DNA of 7,213 bases from the NCBI GenBank assembly GCA_007125255.1, contig SLDM01000343.1, positions 1-7,213 of the forward strand, read 5' to 3'. The position numbers and the translations under genes were made by a program. This stretch comes from Phycisphaerales bacterium (GTDB lineage Bacteria > Planctomycetota > Phycisphaerae > Phycisphaerales > SM1A02). Numbering within the stretch: the first letter of the stretch is position 1; each line of letters starts with the position of its first letter. Shown one piece after another: positions 1-6,594 of this stretch. The notes beneath the pieces were generated by a model. It searched no databases and was not told where the DNA came from. It saw only the letters and a list, made by a program, of their open reading frames with translations.

Positions 1-2857
1 GCAGGAGGTGGCCCATCTTTCTGAACTGGGTGAAGATGAGCGCCTTCTCTCCGGTCGCGCGCACTTCCTCGAGCAACTCCAGCAGACGCCTCACCTTGCC
101 CGACTGTTGGGCCGGCGGGTGCGGCGCCCGCGCCGCCTGGCTCGCACTGAGGCCCTGATCCTTCTGAAGAATCAGGTGCGGGTGATCGCAGATCTGCTTG
201 AGCTTGACCAGGCTCGCGAGCACGAGGCCGCGCCGCTGGATACCTTCGGCCCGGTCGACCGATTCGAGCATCTCGTTGACGGTGCGCTCATAGAGGGCGG
301 CCTGCTCCGGGTGCAGCGTGGCGTATTCCTTGGTTTCCACGCACGCGGGCAGATCGCTGATCACCTCCGGGTCGGTCTTGAGCCGCCTGAGCACGAACGG
401 CTGGACCAGGCGACGGAGCATCTCGCCGCGATGCGTATCACGATGCCGTTCCACCGGGATCGCGAAACGGCGGCGGAATTCCGCCGGTGTGCCGAGGTAC
501 CCCGGATTGCAGAACTCCATGATCGACCAGAGTTCGCTGAGCCGGTTCTCAACCGGCGTACCGGTAAGGGCGATGCGGCGCTGCGTGCGCAGGGACCGGA
601 TGGCCGAGGTCTGCTTGGTCGGCGGATTCTTGATGTACTGCGCTTCATCGAGCACCACGCGATGCCAGTCGATCGTCGTCAGCATTTCACGGTCGCGGCT
701 CACCAGGGCGTAGGTCGTCAGGACGACATCGGAGGCGTAGGCGGTATCCGCGAACATCTCGCCGGTGGGACGATCCGGGCCGTGCTGCACGTGGGTGCGC
801 ATGCCCGGCGCGAATCGTTCAATCTCCCGCACCCAGTTGCTGATCACCGATGTGGGCACGATCAACAGCGTCGGTCCGGGCGGGGAAGAACCGACTTCCC
901 GTTCGTACTGCAGCAGCGCGATCAGTTGAATCGTCTTGCCCAACCCCATGTCGTCGGCCAGGCATGCTCCCAGGTGAAAACGGTCGAGAAAGGCGAGCCA
1001 GCTCAAGCCGGTCCGCTGGTACGGGCGCAGTTCGCCCTGGAAGTTCTGCGGCTGTTCGATGAGCGGCATGTTCTGGGCGCCGGTCGAGGCGTCGAGCAGA
1101 TCACGAATCCAGCCCGTGGCGTCAAGGCCGAAGACCGGCAGACCCGACTCGGCGTCGCTGGTGTCATACGCGGCCTGGACCGCCTGCAGCAGCGGCATCT
1201 CGCCCTCGCCCTGTTCCTCGAGCAGTTTCTTCGCCCGCGCGAGATCGTCCGGCCGAATCTCGACCCATCGACCGCGCAGTCGCACGAGCGGATCGGAGCG
1301 CGCGATGAGCCGCTCGAACTCCTCGCGGTTGAGAGGATCGTCGCCGACCGCCACCTGCCACGTGTACTGCACCAGGGTGTGCAGCCCGAGGGAGGAAGCA
1401 TCGTCGGGGCTCGGCGGGTTGTTCGATTGACCGGGGTTGGTGTTCGGGTCGGCTTCCACGTGCAGGCGCAGCCCGATCCGGCTGATCGGCTCGCCCCACC
1501 AGTCGGGCACGATGACCCGGAAGCCGGATTCCTCCAGCACCGGCTTGTGGTCGCGCAGAAACTCATACGCTTCCGCGGTGCTGAGGTCGATCCCCTCCGG
1601 GGCGGAATCGGCCAGCGCTTCCTCGACCTGGCGGTACACCCGGCTGGCCCGTCCCAGCTCCTTCAGCAGGACATCCTGGCACTGCTCGATACGGCAGCCG
1701 GCGATGTGCGCGCCGGGATTGGCAGATGACCAGATCTGTTCGGCGTCGATCATCTCCGCGTTCGCGACGGCCGGCTGCAGATGCAGCGAAAGCCGCCATG
1801 CCTTCTCCTGCGCCTCTTCCAGCAGCGCATCGCCCTTCTCGGGAACGAGCTCATCCTCCGCCGGTTCATTCAGGCGGAAGCAGAGACGCAGGGGCAGATC
1901 GCGGCCGGTGTCGTCGAGCCGGTCGATCCACTGCCTGACATCGCGCAGTAGCTCGTTGACCTGGCCGGTCGGTGGCGTGACACCATCACTTCCGCCCAAC
2001 AGGCCGCCGAGCCACGCCACGTGCGCGTCGCGCTCCGGGTCAAGATCATCCAGCGCTTCGTCGAACCGCTCGTCGCGCAGGATCCGGCGGACGGTGGCGT
2101 CGGTCCAGCTGGCCAGCGCATCTTCCAGGATCGGCCAGGGCCGGCCGTCGGAAGAATCCAGCACCGCGCGGACGACCGGCGGCATGGCCAGCACGAGCGC
2201 GCCGATGCGGTCGCTGATCTCCGGATCGTGCAGCCACGGGCGCCACGCCCCGGCGAGCTGCTTCCCCCGCGCCTGGATCAGCGTCGGGATGAACCGCTGA
2301 TCGGCGAGCAGTTCCAGCACGAAGCGGGCGACGGCGAACCAGTACCGAAGTGACGCCCCGGCCGAGATCTGCTGCTCCGCCGTCAGATCTTCCAGTTGCA
2401 GCAGGACCTTCAGGGCGTGTTCATTGGGCAGCTGGCATGCCGGGACCGTCGCGGTGGCCAGTTCCAGTTGGTCTTCGTCGTCGACCGCGCCGAGGTGACC
2501 GGTCAGCCGGTGGCTCGGCTGGGGGCGTCCGGTCCGATGCGGCAGGCGCAGTGACATGGTTCGCGTCTTCAGTGAATCGCCGTCGAGGCTTCCGATGTCC
2601 GTGTGGCGCAGCGTGGCAATGATCTCCCCGGCCGCCGCGGCGAACGGATGGAGGGCCCGGTTCGCCGGCTGACGGACCTTGGTGGCGGTCGCGCTCTCAT
2701 CGCGCTGCGTCAATTCAACGGGCGCGCTCTCGGGCTCCCGGGGATCGATGTTCTCCGGGTCGGCCGGTGCGGCGGGACTTCCGGACTGGTAGGCATCCAC
2801 TGATTCACCCCAGAGCTGGAGTGAACCCTGGTACCAGTTCGCGTGCAAGATCAGCAT
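1..2857 (-). CDS. SNF2-family helicase of the HelZ type with DUF3670-like N-terminal region (3' end outside window)
   Basis: This is the first 952 codons of a superfamily 2 ATPase that reads leftwards and continues past the window edge; I checked the frame and found no internal stop. The protein opens MLILHANWYQGSLQLWGE, close to the start I know for bacterial HelZ-like SNF2 proteins, which supports the ATG at 2857. The N-terminal ~600 residues include a G-x-R-V-I-V-P-D-W-W stretch (WW at 453-454) typical of the SNF2-associated DUF3670 domain. The SNF2 ATPase domain starts at LRPYQ (610-614) and shows Walker A DDMGLGKT (635-642), Walker B box DEAQ (737-740) and motif III LTGTP (764-768). The second RecA-like lobe is just beginning (GEKALIFTQF) when the window ends; the missing part should carry motifs V and VI. 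Such proteins are DNA-dependent ATPases that probably remodel nucleic acid-protein complexes; the exact cellular role is not established. It follows a tRNA gene on the same strand by 55 nt. Confidence 0.95.
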   Translation of the reverse strand, partial: MLILHANWYQGSLQLWGESVDAYQSGSPAAPADPENIDPREPESAPVELTQRDESATATKVRQPANRALHPFAAAAGEIIATLRHTDIGSLDGDSLKTRTMSLRLPHRTGRPQPSHRLTGHLGAVDDEDQLELATATVPACQLPNEHALKVLLQLEDLTAEQQISAGASLRYWFAVARFVLELLADQRFIPTLIQARGKQLAGAWRPWLHDPEISDRIGALVLAMPPVVRAVLDSSDGRPWPILEDALASWTDATVRRILRDERFDEALDDLDPERDAHVAWLGGLLGGSDGVTPPTGQVNELLRDVRQWIDRLDDTGRDLPLRLCFRLNEPAEDELVPEKGDALLEEAQEKAWRLSLHLQPAVANAEMIDAEQIWSSANPGAHIAGCRIEQCQDVLLKELGRASRVYRQVEEALADSAPEGIDLSTAEAYEFLRDHKPVLEESGFRVIVPDWWGEPISRIGLRLHVEADPNTNPGQSNNPPSPDDASSLGLHTLVQYTWQVAVGDDPLNREEFERLIARSDPLVRLRGRWVEIRPDDLARAKKLLEEQGEGEMPLLQAVQAAYDTSDAESGLPVFGLDATGWIRDLLDASTGAQNMPLIEQPQNFQGELRPYQRTGLSWLAFLDRFHLGACLADDMGLGKTIQLIALLQYEREVGSSPPGPTLLIVPTSVISNWVREIERFAPGMRTHVQHGPDRPTGEMFADTAYASDVVLTTYALVSRDREMLTTIDWHRVVLDEAQYIKNPPTKQTSAIRSLRTQRRIALTGTPVENRLSELWSIMEFCNPGYLGTPAEFRRRFAIPVERHRDTHRGEMLRRLVQPFVLRRLKTDPEVISDLPACVETKEYATLHPEQAALYERTVNEMLESVDRAEGIQRRGLVLASLVKLKQICDHPHLILQKDQGLSASQAARAPHPPAQQSGKVRRLLELLEEVRATGEKALIFTQFRKMGHLL

Positions 2858-2912
2858 GGAGGGAACGCCGCTCCGTCGAGGAAGGGGGCTGGAGGGGGGA
2901 GGCATGAAGCAA

Positions 2913-2985
2913 TGATCGCGCTGGGACTCGAACCCAGGACCTACCGCTTAAAAGGCGGTTGCTCTACCGACTGAGCTACGCGATC
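2913..2985 (-). tRNA. tRNA-Lys (anticodon UUU)
   Basis: The minus strand folds into a complete 73-nt cloverleaf. The acceptor stem is GATCGCG/CGCGATC, the D arm is GCTC/GAGC, and the anticodon stem ACCGC/GCGGT encloses loop CTTTTAA, giving anticodon TTT (plus-strand 2950-2952) for lysine. The variable loop is AGGTC and the T arm is CTGGG-TTCGAGT-CCCAG. All stems pair perfectly. The discriminator base is A (2913), and the next bases are TTG, so the 3' CCA is not encoded and must be added by nucleotidyltransferase. There is no intron and no sign of an integrated element at its 3' end. Confidence 0.97.
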
Positions 2986-2995
2986 TGAATCTGAC

Positions 2996-3024
2996 AGTGT
3001 ACCCGGGCCCGGATGAGTTTTCGA
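2996..3024 (-). promoter_or_regulatory. Putative sigma-70 promoter of tRNA-Lys
   Basis: On the minus strand, TCGAAA (3019-3024, four of six matches to TTGACA) and TACACT (2996-3001, four of six matches to TATAAT) are separated by exactly 17 nt. Transcription would begin about 4-5 nt before the mature tRNA 5' end, a very short leader. The position fits well, but the boxes are imperfect. The promoter could also serve the SNF2 helicase gene by read-through. Confidence 0.45.
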
Positions 3025-3050
3025 GGCCGTGGAAGAGAACGGAGGAAAAG

Positions 3051-3090
3051 CGACGGAGCGATGGAGGGGCGAAGCGACGGAGGGGGGAAG
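3051..3090. repeat. Degenerate octamer tandem array (CGACGGAG)
   Basis: Five consecutive 8-nt units can be read as CGACGGAG, CGATGGAG, GGGCGAAG, CGACGGAG and GGGGGAAG, preceded by a related ACGGAGGAAAAG at 3039-3050. The array lies between the divergent tRNA promoter and the protease gene. Strongly purine-rich on the plus strand, it produces spurious Arg/Ser/Leu/Pro-rich reading frames on the minus strand. From memory, similar octamer strings occur between genes in some planctomycete genomes. Function unknown. Confidence 0.6.
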
Positions 3091-3209
3091 ACGGTCTTTC
3101 CCGGTCGAGATTTCTCTGGTTTCCTTCCGGCCGGCGGGGGAGGGGCGTATTCTCCTTCCTGAACTGATGTGGCACGCTCGTCCGGGACGATTCTGTCTGA
3201 AGTTCCCTT

Positions 3210-3229
3210 GGCGGGGGATTCGCCCCGCC
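3210..3229 (+). promoter_or_regulatory. 5'-leader hairpin and ribosome binding site of the protease gene
   Basis: GGCGGGG (3210-3216) pairs perfectly with CCCCGCC (3223-3229) across a 6-nt loop, GATTCG. The stem ends 7 nt before the Shine-Dalgarno sequence AGGAAGG (3237-3243), which lies 8 nt before the ATG at 3252. The hairpin leaves the ribosome binding site free, so it could stabilise the 5' end or mark an upstream boundary. In GC-rich DNA a 7-bp stem can also arise by chance. Confidence 0.35.
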
Positions 3230-3251
3230 CCGTTTCAGGAAGGGCCCAGGC

Positions 3252-4772
3252 ATGTACGACGAACCATCCTCCGATCACGAAACCGCCGGACGTGCCGTCG
3301 ACGCTGCCGGAAACGACGGCCCGGGTCATCCGGCGAACCTGCTGGCGTGGTTCGTGATCATTCTGATCTGCGCATCGATCGCGCTGCTGCTGCAAGGTGC
3401 CGCCGGAGAAGATGCCGAAGCGCCGGACGAGCCGGGTGCCGCGCTGGTGATGACGGAGTTGGTCGCGCGGTACGGCGTCGGGGCCGCGCGTTTCGTCGAT
3501 CCCGAGGGGGTCTATGAGGGGATGAAACCGCAGCTGAATCTCGGCAGCGTCGCGCAGCGGCAGCGCTTCGTCATCTTCGCGGCCGACCTGGCCGGACCGG
3601 CCGAGGCGCGGGATGTACTGGAACAACTCGATGAGTTGATCGGAGACGTTCGGGCGGGACGGGAGGAGGGGGATCCTCCCGTGATGCGCGAATCCGAAGA
3701 GCGGGTTCATGAACTGCTGCACCGGCTCTATGGATCCCAGGTCGATGTGGATGGAGAGCCGGTGATCGCGCTGGATGCGCTGAGCGAAACTGAGCGGCAG
3801 TTTTTACGCGATGAACTCGGCTGGTTCGGCAAGCTGGCCCTCACGCCGGAGAACCTCGTCAGCACCGAGGAGCGCCGGGAACTGATTCGTTCTGCGCAAC
3901 GGGTCACGTTCGGGGTGATCGGCGGTATCACCGCGCTCATCCTTATCGGAATGGCCGGCGTCGTCCTGCTGGTGATCGTGGTGATCGGCTTCGGGAAACA
4001 GAATCTGCAGTGGCGCTACCGGCCGGGGTCGGGTGTGACGTCGGTCTACGCGGAAACGTTTGCCCTCTGGCTCCTGCTTCACTTCGGGTTGCAGTTCCTG
4101 GTTCAGATCATCGTGGCGCAGACCGGCGCCGATGCCTATGCGTTCGCGCTGTCGATCATGGCATTCTTCACCGGTCTGACGGCGCTCTTCTGGCCGATCA
4201 TTCGCGGCGTTCCGTGGCGGGTGGTGCGCGAGGACACCGGCCTCACGCTCGGCCGACGCCCCACGCTCGAGCCGCTGATCGGGGTGGCGGGTTACGCGAT
4301 GGGGCTTCCGATCCTGGTGGCCGGACTGGTCTGCACCATGCTCCTCATGATGTTGGCGGGACTGCTGGCCGAACCGCCCTCACCACTCTCCCCGGGAGCA
4401 AGCCCCGCTCACCCGGTCGCCCTTCAGATCGGTGAAGCCGATATCTGGGTCAAGCTGCAGATCTTCATCGTCGCGGCGGTGGCGGCCCCCATTGTCGAAG
4501 AGATCATGTTCCGCGGGGTGCTCTACCGGAACCTCCGCCAGAGCAGCCGGCGATTCGGCCGCGAGATGAGCATCGTCGTGAGCGTGCTGGTCAGTGCATT
4601 CGTCTTCGCCATCGTGCACCCTCAGGGATGGATGGGCGTTCCCGCGTTGATGTCGCTTTCGATCGTCTTCGCCCTGGTACGGGAGTGGCGGGATACCGTG
4701 ATTCCCGCCATCGTGATTCACGCCATCTCCAATGCGATCGTCGTCGGCGGGCTGATCTATCTCTTCTCCTGA
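3252..4772 (+). CDS. CPBP family intramembrane metalloprotease (CAAX-type, Rce1-like)
   Basis: This 506-residue polytopic membrane protein carries the three signatures of the CPBP/Rce1 (PF02517) family: EEIMFR with E416, E417 and R421; H456 in VHPQG; and H490 with N494 in IHAISN. In this family the glutamates and histidines form the intramembrane active site of a glutamic/metal-dependent protease. Membrane segments are visible at about 30-48, 219-247, 268-289, 296-317, 341-370 and several in the catalytic core 402-504. Residues 49-217 form an unusually long soluble, charged, probably alpha-helical domain between the first two membrane segments; I do not recognise it. The usual CPBP core is about 200-300 residues, so more than half of this protein is extra. 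The start ATG has a strong AGGAAGG site 8 nt upstream. Substrate is unknown; bacterial relatives act in bacteriocin immunity or membrane-protein processing, but nothing nearby indicates which applies. Confidence 0.93.
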   Translation: MYDEPSSDHETAGRAVDAAGNDGPGHPANLLAWFVIILICASIALLLQGAAGEDAEAPDEPGAALVMTELVARYGVGAARFVDPEGVYEGMKPQLNLGSVAQRQRFVIFAADLAGPAEARDVLEQLDELIGDVRAGREEGDPPVMRESEERVHELLHRLYGSQVDVDGEPVIALDALSETERQFLRDELGWFGKLALTPENLVSTEERRELIRSAQRVTFGVIGGITALILIGMAGVVLLVIVVIGFGKQNLQWRYRPGSGVTSVYAETFALWLLLHFGLQFLVQIIVAQTGADAYAFALSIMAFFTGLTALFWPIIRGVPWRVVREDTGLTLGRRPTLEPLIGVAGYAMGLPILVAGLVCTMLLMMLAGLLAEPPSPLSPGASPAHPVALQIGEADIWVKLQIFIVAAVAAPIVEEIMFRGVLYRNLRQSSRRFGREMSIVVSVLVSAFVFAIVHPQGWMGVPALMSLSIVFALVREWRDTVIPAIVIHAISNAIVVGGLIYLFS

Positions 4773-4833
4773 CGCGGGCCACTTCTCACCCTGCGATCGT
4801 CCGCTCGCCGGAAAGCAGGACCCTGTTCGGGTG

Positions 4834-4854
4834 TTCGGGAGTTCCCGGACTTTT
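4834..4854 (+). terminator. Terminator-like hairpin after the protease gene
   Basis: TTCGGG (4834-4839) pairs with CCCGGA (4844-4849), including one T-G wobble, around loop AGTT, and is followed by C and then TTTT (4851-4854). It lies 61 nt after the protease stop codon. The stem is short and the T-run modest, so this is a moderate candidate for an intrinsic terminator separating the protease from the next gene. Confidence 0.4.
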
Positions 4855-4918
4855 CCGCCGGGCCGTCAATTCAATTGGCGCTTCGGGCCGGATCAGTCGA
4901 TGCGCCTCCGGAAAGGGG

Positions 4919-4927
4919 TGATATCAT
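4919..4927 (+). promoter_or_regulatory. Candidate extended -10 promoter for the LolA-like gene
   Basis: TG-A-TATCAT (4919-4927) is an extended -10 element with five of six matches to TATAAT. No good -35 box is visible; TCGATG at 4898-4903 with an 18-nt spacer matches only three positions. Initiation would be near 4934, giving a leader of about 74 nt containing the whole 11-nt repeat array. The box overlaps the start codon of the upstream ORF at 4926, so the two readings are mutually exclusive. Confidence 0.35.
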
Positions 4928-5003
4928 GAGAGTCTGCCGGAGCATTTCCCGTGCGGGGCCCGTGCGGGGCCCGTGCGGGACCCGTGCAGGAGTGGAGATC
5001 TGA
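4926..5003 (+). CDS. Possible 25-residue leader peptide (upstream ORF)
   Basis: An ATG at 4926 is preceded by AAGGGG (4913-4918) at 7-nt spacing, a good ribosome binding site. It opens a 25-codon frame beginning MRVCRSISRAGPVRG and ending with TGA at 5001-5003. The stop lies 4 nt before the ATG (5008) of the next gene, a distance suited to translational coupling. The frame runs through the 11-nt repeat array, where each copy shifts the reading phase. The peptide is arginine-rich and otherwise unrecognised. It could be real, or simply what the repeats happen to encode; a promoter-like box overlaps its start codon. Confidence 0.3.
   Translation: MRVCRSISRAGPVRGPCGTRAGVEI
4948..4991 (+). repeat. 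Four-copy 11-nt tandem repeat (CCCGTGCGGGG)
   Basis: Two exact copies of CCCGTGCGGGG (4948-4958, 4959-4969) are followed by CCCGTGCGGGA (4970-4980) and CCCGTGCAGGA (4981-4991). The changed bases in the last copy create AGGAG (4988-4992), part of the ribosome binding region of the downstream gene. Each unit contains CCCG and CGGG, so neighbouring units can pair. A GTG inside the array (4951) is in frame with the next gene but is an unlikely start. Confidence 0.9.
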
Positions 5004-5007
5004 CGTG

Positions 5008-6081
5008 ATGAGCCGCATGCTGAGCATTCTGGTGTTCGTTCCGTGGTTTGGTCTTGCCGCCACGGTCGATCCTGATGCAGCGGAGGTCACGGCGCAGGCG
5101 ATGCCCACGCCAGATCCGACCCGCGCTACCGCGTTAGTTTCCAATACAGTTTCCGAGACAGCTTCCAAGGCGGTGCCCGCGTCCGTTCCCGCGCCGGTTC
5201 GATACCGATTCTGGATCCCGCGTGTGGAGAGTTCGACGGTGGAGGCAACGCGCTTCTACTCGCAACTGGTCGATCGATACCGGCGGCTGACCGGGTACGC
5301 CGACACCGCGAGCGTGGTCCGCACGATCGAACGTGAGGGCGCGGCCGTGCCGCAACGGCTCGAGACGACCGTCGAGTCGGAATTGAGTGATGGTCAGCTG
5401 CAGGTGCGCACCAGCGCATCGAAGGTGGCCGAGATGGCCGACGCGTTCCTGCCGCTTCGGTGGTCCGATCGTCTGCGGGATGCCCGCGACCGATATGACT
5501 TCTGGCTGGCGCCGCATCTGCTTCTGGCCCTGACGGATGATCCCTTCGCCGGTTCATCCGGTGCGTCCGGCCGCAGGCTGGAGCCTTCGGACGTCCAACC
5601 GGTGATGGTGGATGAGCGGCCACTGCTGCGGCTTCTTCTGATTGAACAGGAGAACACGTCCGAGACTGCCGCCCCTTCTTCCCCGGAGAGCCAGGGTTCT
5701 CTCGCGCGGCTGGAGGTCTACGTCGATCCCGACTCCATGTTGATTGAGCGCGTCGAAGGGGAGGAGCGGTTACCGGACGGCGCGAACAGCCGAACCACGA
5801 TGGAGATTCGTCCGACGCACATGTGTGACGCGCCGGGCGAGCACGCCTCGGCGTCTCCGGGCGAGGCCGGGCAATCGGTTCCAGGGGCGTGGCCCGGCGG
5901 CCCGGATGAAGAAGCCGAGCCGGTCCCGGCCGCGAGCCGGCCTGCCGCCGGCGATCCCAGGCCGGCCTGCGAGGCGGATCGGCAGGACGAGGCCGCGGCC
6001 GACGAACCGGAAGCGGCCCGGCCCGCACCCGCCCCCTCCGCCGCACCGCACCCGCAACCGGATTCTGCCCCACGCGGCTGA
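5008..6081 (+). CDS. Secreted protein of unknown function, LolA/DUF2092-like core with disordered acidic Pro/Ala tail
   Basis: I chose the ATG at 5008 (357 residues), or the adjacent GTG at 5005, because GGAG at 4994-4997 sits 10 or 7 nt upstream and because the protein then opens MSRMLSILVFVPWFGLAA, a short signal peptide; an in-frame GTG at 4951 lies inside tandem repeats. Residues about 44-63 are a low-complexity tetrapeptide stretch (VSNT-VSET-ASKA-VPAS-VPAP). The core, about 80-268, has the pattern of outer-membrane lipoprotein-sorting (LolA-like) folds: YRRLTGYADTASVVRTIE, a central WLAPHLLLALTDDPF segment, and late strands LEVYVDPDSMLIERVEGEE and RTTMEIRP. Such proteins carry lipid or lipoproteins in the periplasm, but the match is by pattern only. 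Residues 278-357 are rich in Ala, Pro, Glu and Asp and are probably disordered; codon third positions stay GC-rich there, so I see no frameshift. Cys273 and Cys321 are isolated. Confidence 0.72.
   Translation: MSRMLSILVFVPWFGLAATVDPDAAEVTAQAMPTPDPTRATALVSNTVSETASKAVPASVPAPVRYRFWIPRVESSTVEATRFYSQLVDRYRRLTGYADTASVVRTIEREGAAVPQRLETTVESELSDGQLQVRTSASKVAEMADAFLPLRWSDRLRDARDRYDFWLAPHLLLALTDDPFAGSSGASGRRLEPSDVQPVMVDERPLLRLLLIEQENTSETAAPSSPESQGSLARLEVYVDPDSMLIERVEGEERLPDGANSRTTMEIRPTHMCDAPGEHASASPGEAGQSVPGAWPGGPDEEAEPVPAASRPAAGDPRPACEADRQDEAAADEPEAARPAPAPSAAPHPQPDSAPRG
5137..5196 (+). repeat. 12-nt in-frame tandem repeat encoding tetrapeptides
   Basis: Three clear 12-nt units (GTTTCCAATACA, GTTTCCGAGACA, GCTTCCAAGGCG) and two diverged ones (GTGCCCGCGTCC, GTTCCCGCGCCG) encode VSNT, VSET, ASKA, VPAS and VPAP. 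The repeat lies just after the signal peptide of the LolA-like protein, where it would form a flexible linker. The unit length is a multiple of three, so copy changes would keep the reading frame. Confidence 0.65.
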
Positions 6082-6098
6082 GCTTCGGGTCCATCCGC

Positions 6099-6116
6099 CC
6101 GCCGGCTTCCCGGCGG
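6099..6116 (+). terminator. GC hairpin shortly after the LolA-like gene
   Basis: CCGCCGG (6099-6105) pairs perfectly with CCGGCGG (6110-6116) around a CTTC loop, beginning 18 nt after the stop codon at 6081. No T-run follows, so it is at best a weak or factor-assisted transcript end, or a 3'-stabilising hairpin. Confidence 0.3.
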
Positions 6117-6517
6117 CGGCGGAGTCCCTGCGCCCCGCCCGCCTCGCCCTCCCCGACACGGTGATAAAGAAGTTCGTCCCCGAACCGTAACGCCTGAAGC
6201 GTGAAGGCGGTGCCGCCAGCAATCCGGGCGATCAATCGTCCGGCGCGGTGGCTGCGCGGTCCGGCGGCGGCGCGGGAACGTGGCTCCCGTGAACACGATC
6301 CGGTTCGGGCCACTCCTTGTGCGTCCGGGAACACAACCGGGAATGCGCCCCCGCACCTCGCCCGGGAACTCACCCTTGAACGGGCTCCGCGCCGCGGGCG
6401 GGCGGCCATGCCCGGGGCTCGCAAACCACCGCCGCAAGCACGAAGAGCATCACCGAGCACGGTCCGGCCCCCGCGTTATCGGGGTCAAGAGAAACCCGGA
6501 TGTGAATGTGTTCCGGC

Positions 6518-6545
6518 TGCGCGGGCGGTGTTTCCGCGCAAACAC
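6518..6545 (+). other. Two mutually exclusive hairpins upstream of the pseudopilin
   Basis: TGCGCGG (6518-6524) pairs with CCGCGCA (6534-6540). Alternatively GTGTTT (6528-6533), located in the loop of the first, pairs with AAACAC (6540-6545), whose loop is CCGCGC. Both stems are perfect and cannot form together. The arrangement recalls an RNA switch or overlapping protein-binding palindromes, but it lies before the likeliest promoter patch, so it may not be in the pseudopilin transcript. Confidence 0.35.
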
Positions 6546-6554
6546 GTCGGGTGA

Positions 6555-6594
6555 TTGATCAGTTCTTGGCAAACGACGATACGAATCGTGCACT
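6555..6594 (+). promoter_or_regulatory. Weak promoter candidates for the pseudopilin gene
   Basis: Two overlapping poor sigma-70 arrangements are visible: TTGGCA (6566-6571) with a 17-nt spacer to TGCACT (6589-6594), and TTGATC (6555-6560) with a 17-nt spacer to GATACG (6578-6583). Each has a fair -35 and a -10 with only three matches. Either would give a leader of about 200 nt that includes the GNRA hairpin at 6605-6620. Confidence 0.2.

Noticed and set aside
8..1729. 573-codon open frame on the plus strand
   Set aside because: It is in exact codon register opposite the SNF2 helicase frame, whose motifs are unmistakable. Rare Leu codons TTA/CTA and Ser TCA in the helicase leave the opposite frame open; the product has no recognisable domain.
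1437..2300. 287-codon Ser/Arg-rich open frame on the plus strand
   Set aside because: Shadow of the helicase gene; extreme Ser/Arg content and no ribosome binding site.
3170..3185. TGGCACG resembling a sigma-54 -24 box before the protease
   Set aside because: The required TTGC-type -12 element is absent at the correct spacing (sequence there is TCCGG).
2976..3722. 248-codon open frame on the minus strand
   Set aside because: It runs through the tRNA gene, the octamer repeat and the antisense of the protease N-terminus.
4863..4880. CCGTCAATTCAATT resembling the conserved 16S rRNA site around position 907
   Set aside because: Only about a dozen bases match and the flanks show no rRNA similarity; coincidence.
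4951..5007. GTG at 4951 as start of the LolA-like protein
   Set aside because: It lies inside the tandem repeat, has no ribosome binding site, and would put a charged stretch before an otherwise good signal peptide.
5126..6460. 444-codon open frame on the minus strand (and a 239-codon one at 5718-6437)
   Set aside because: Arg/Pro/Ala/Gly-rich without domain-like pattern; antisense to a protein with signal peptide and fold-like core. A very GC-rich region makes long open frames by default.
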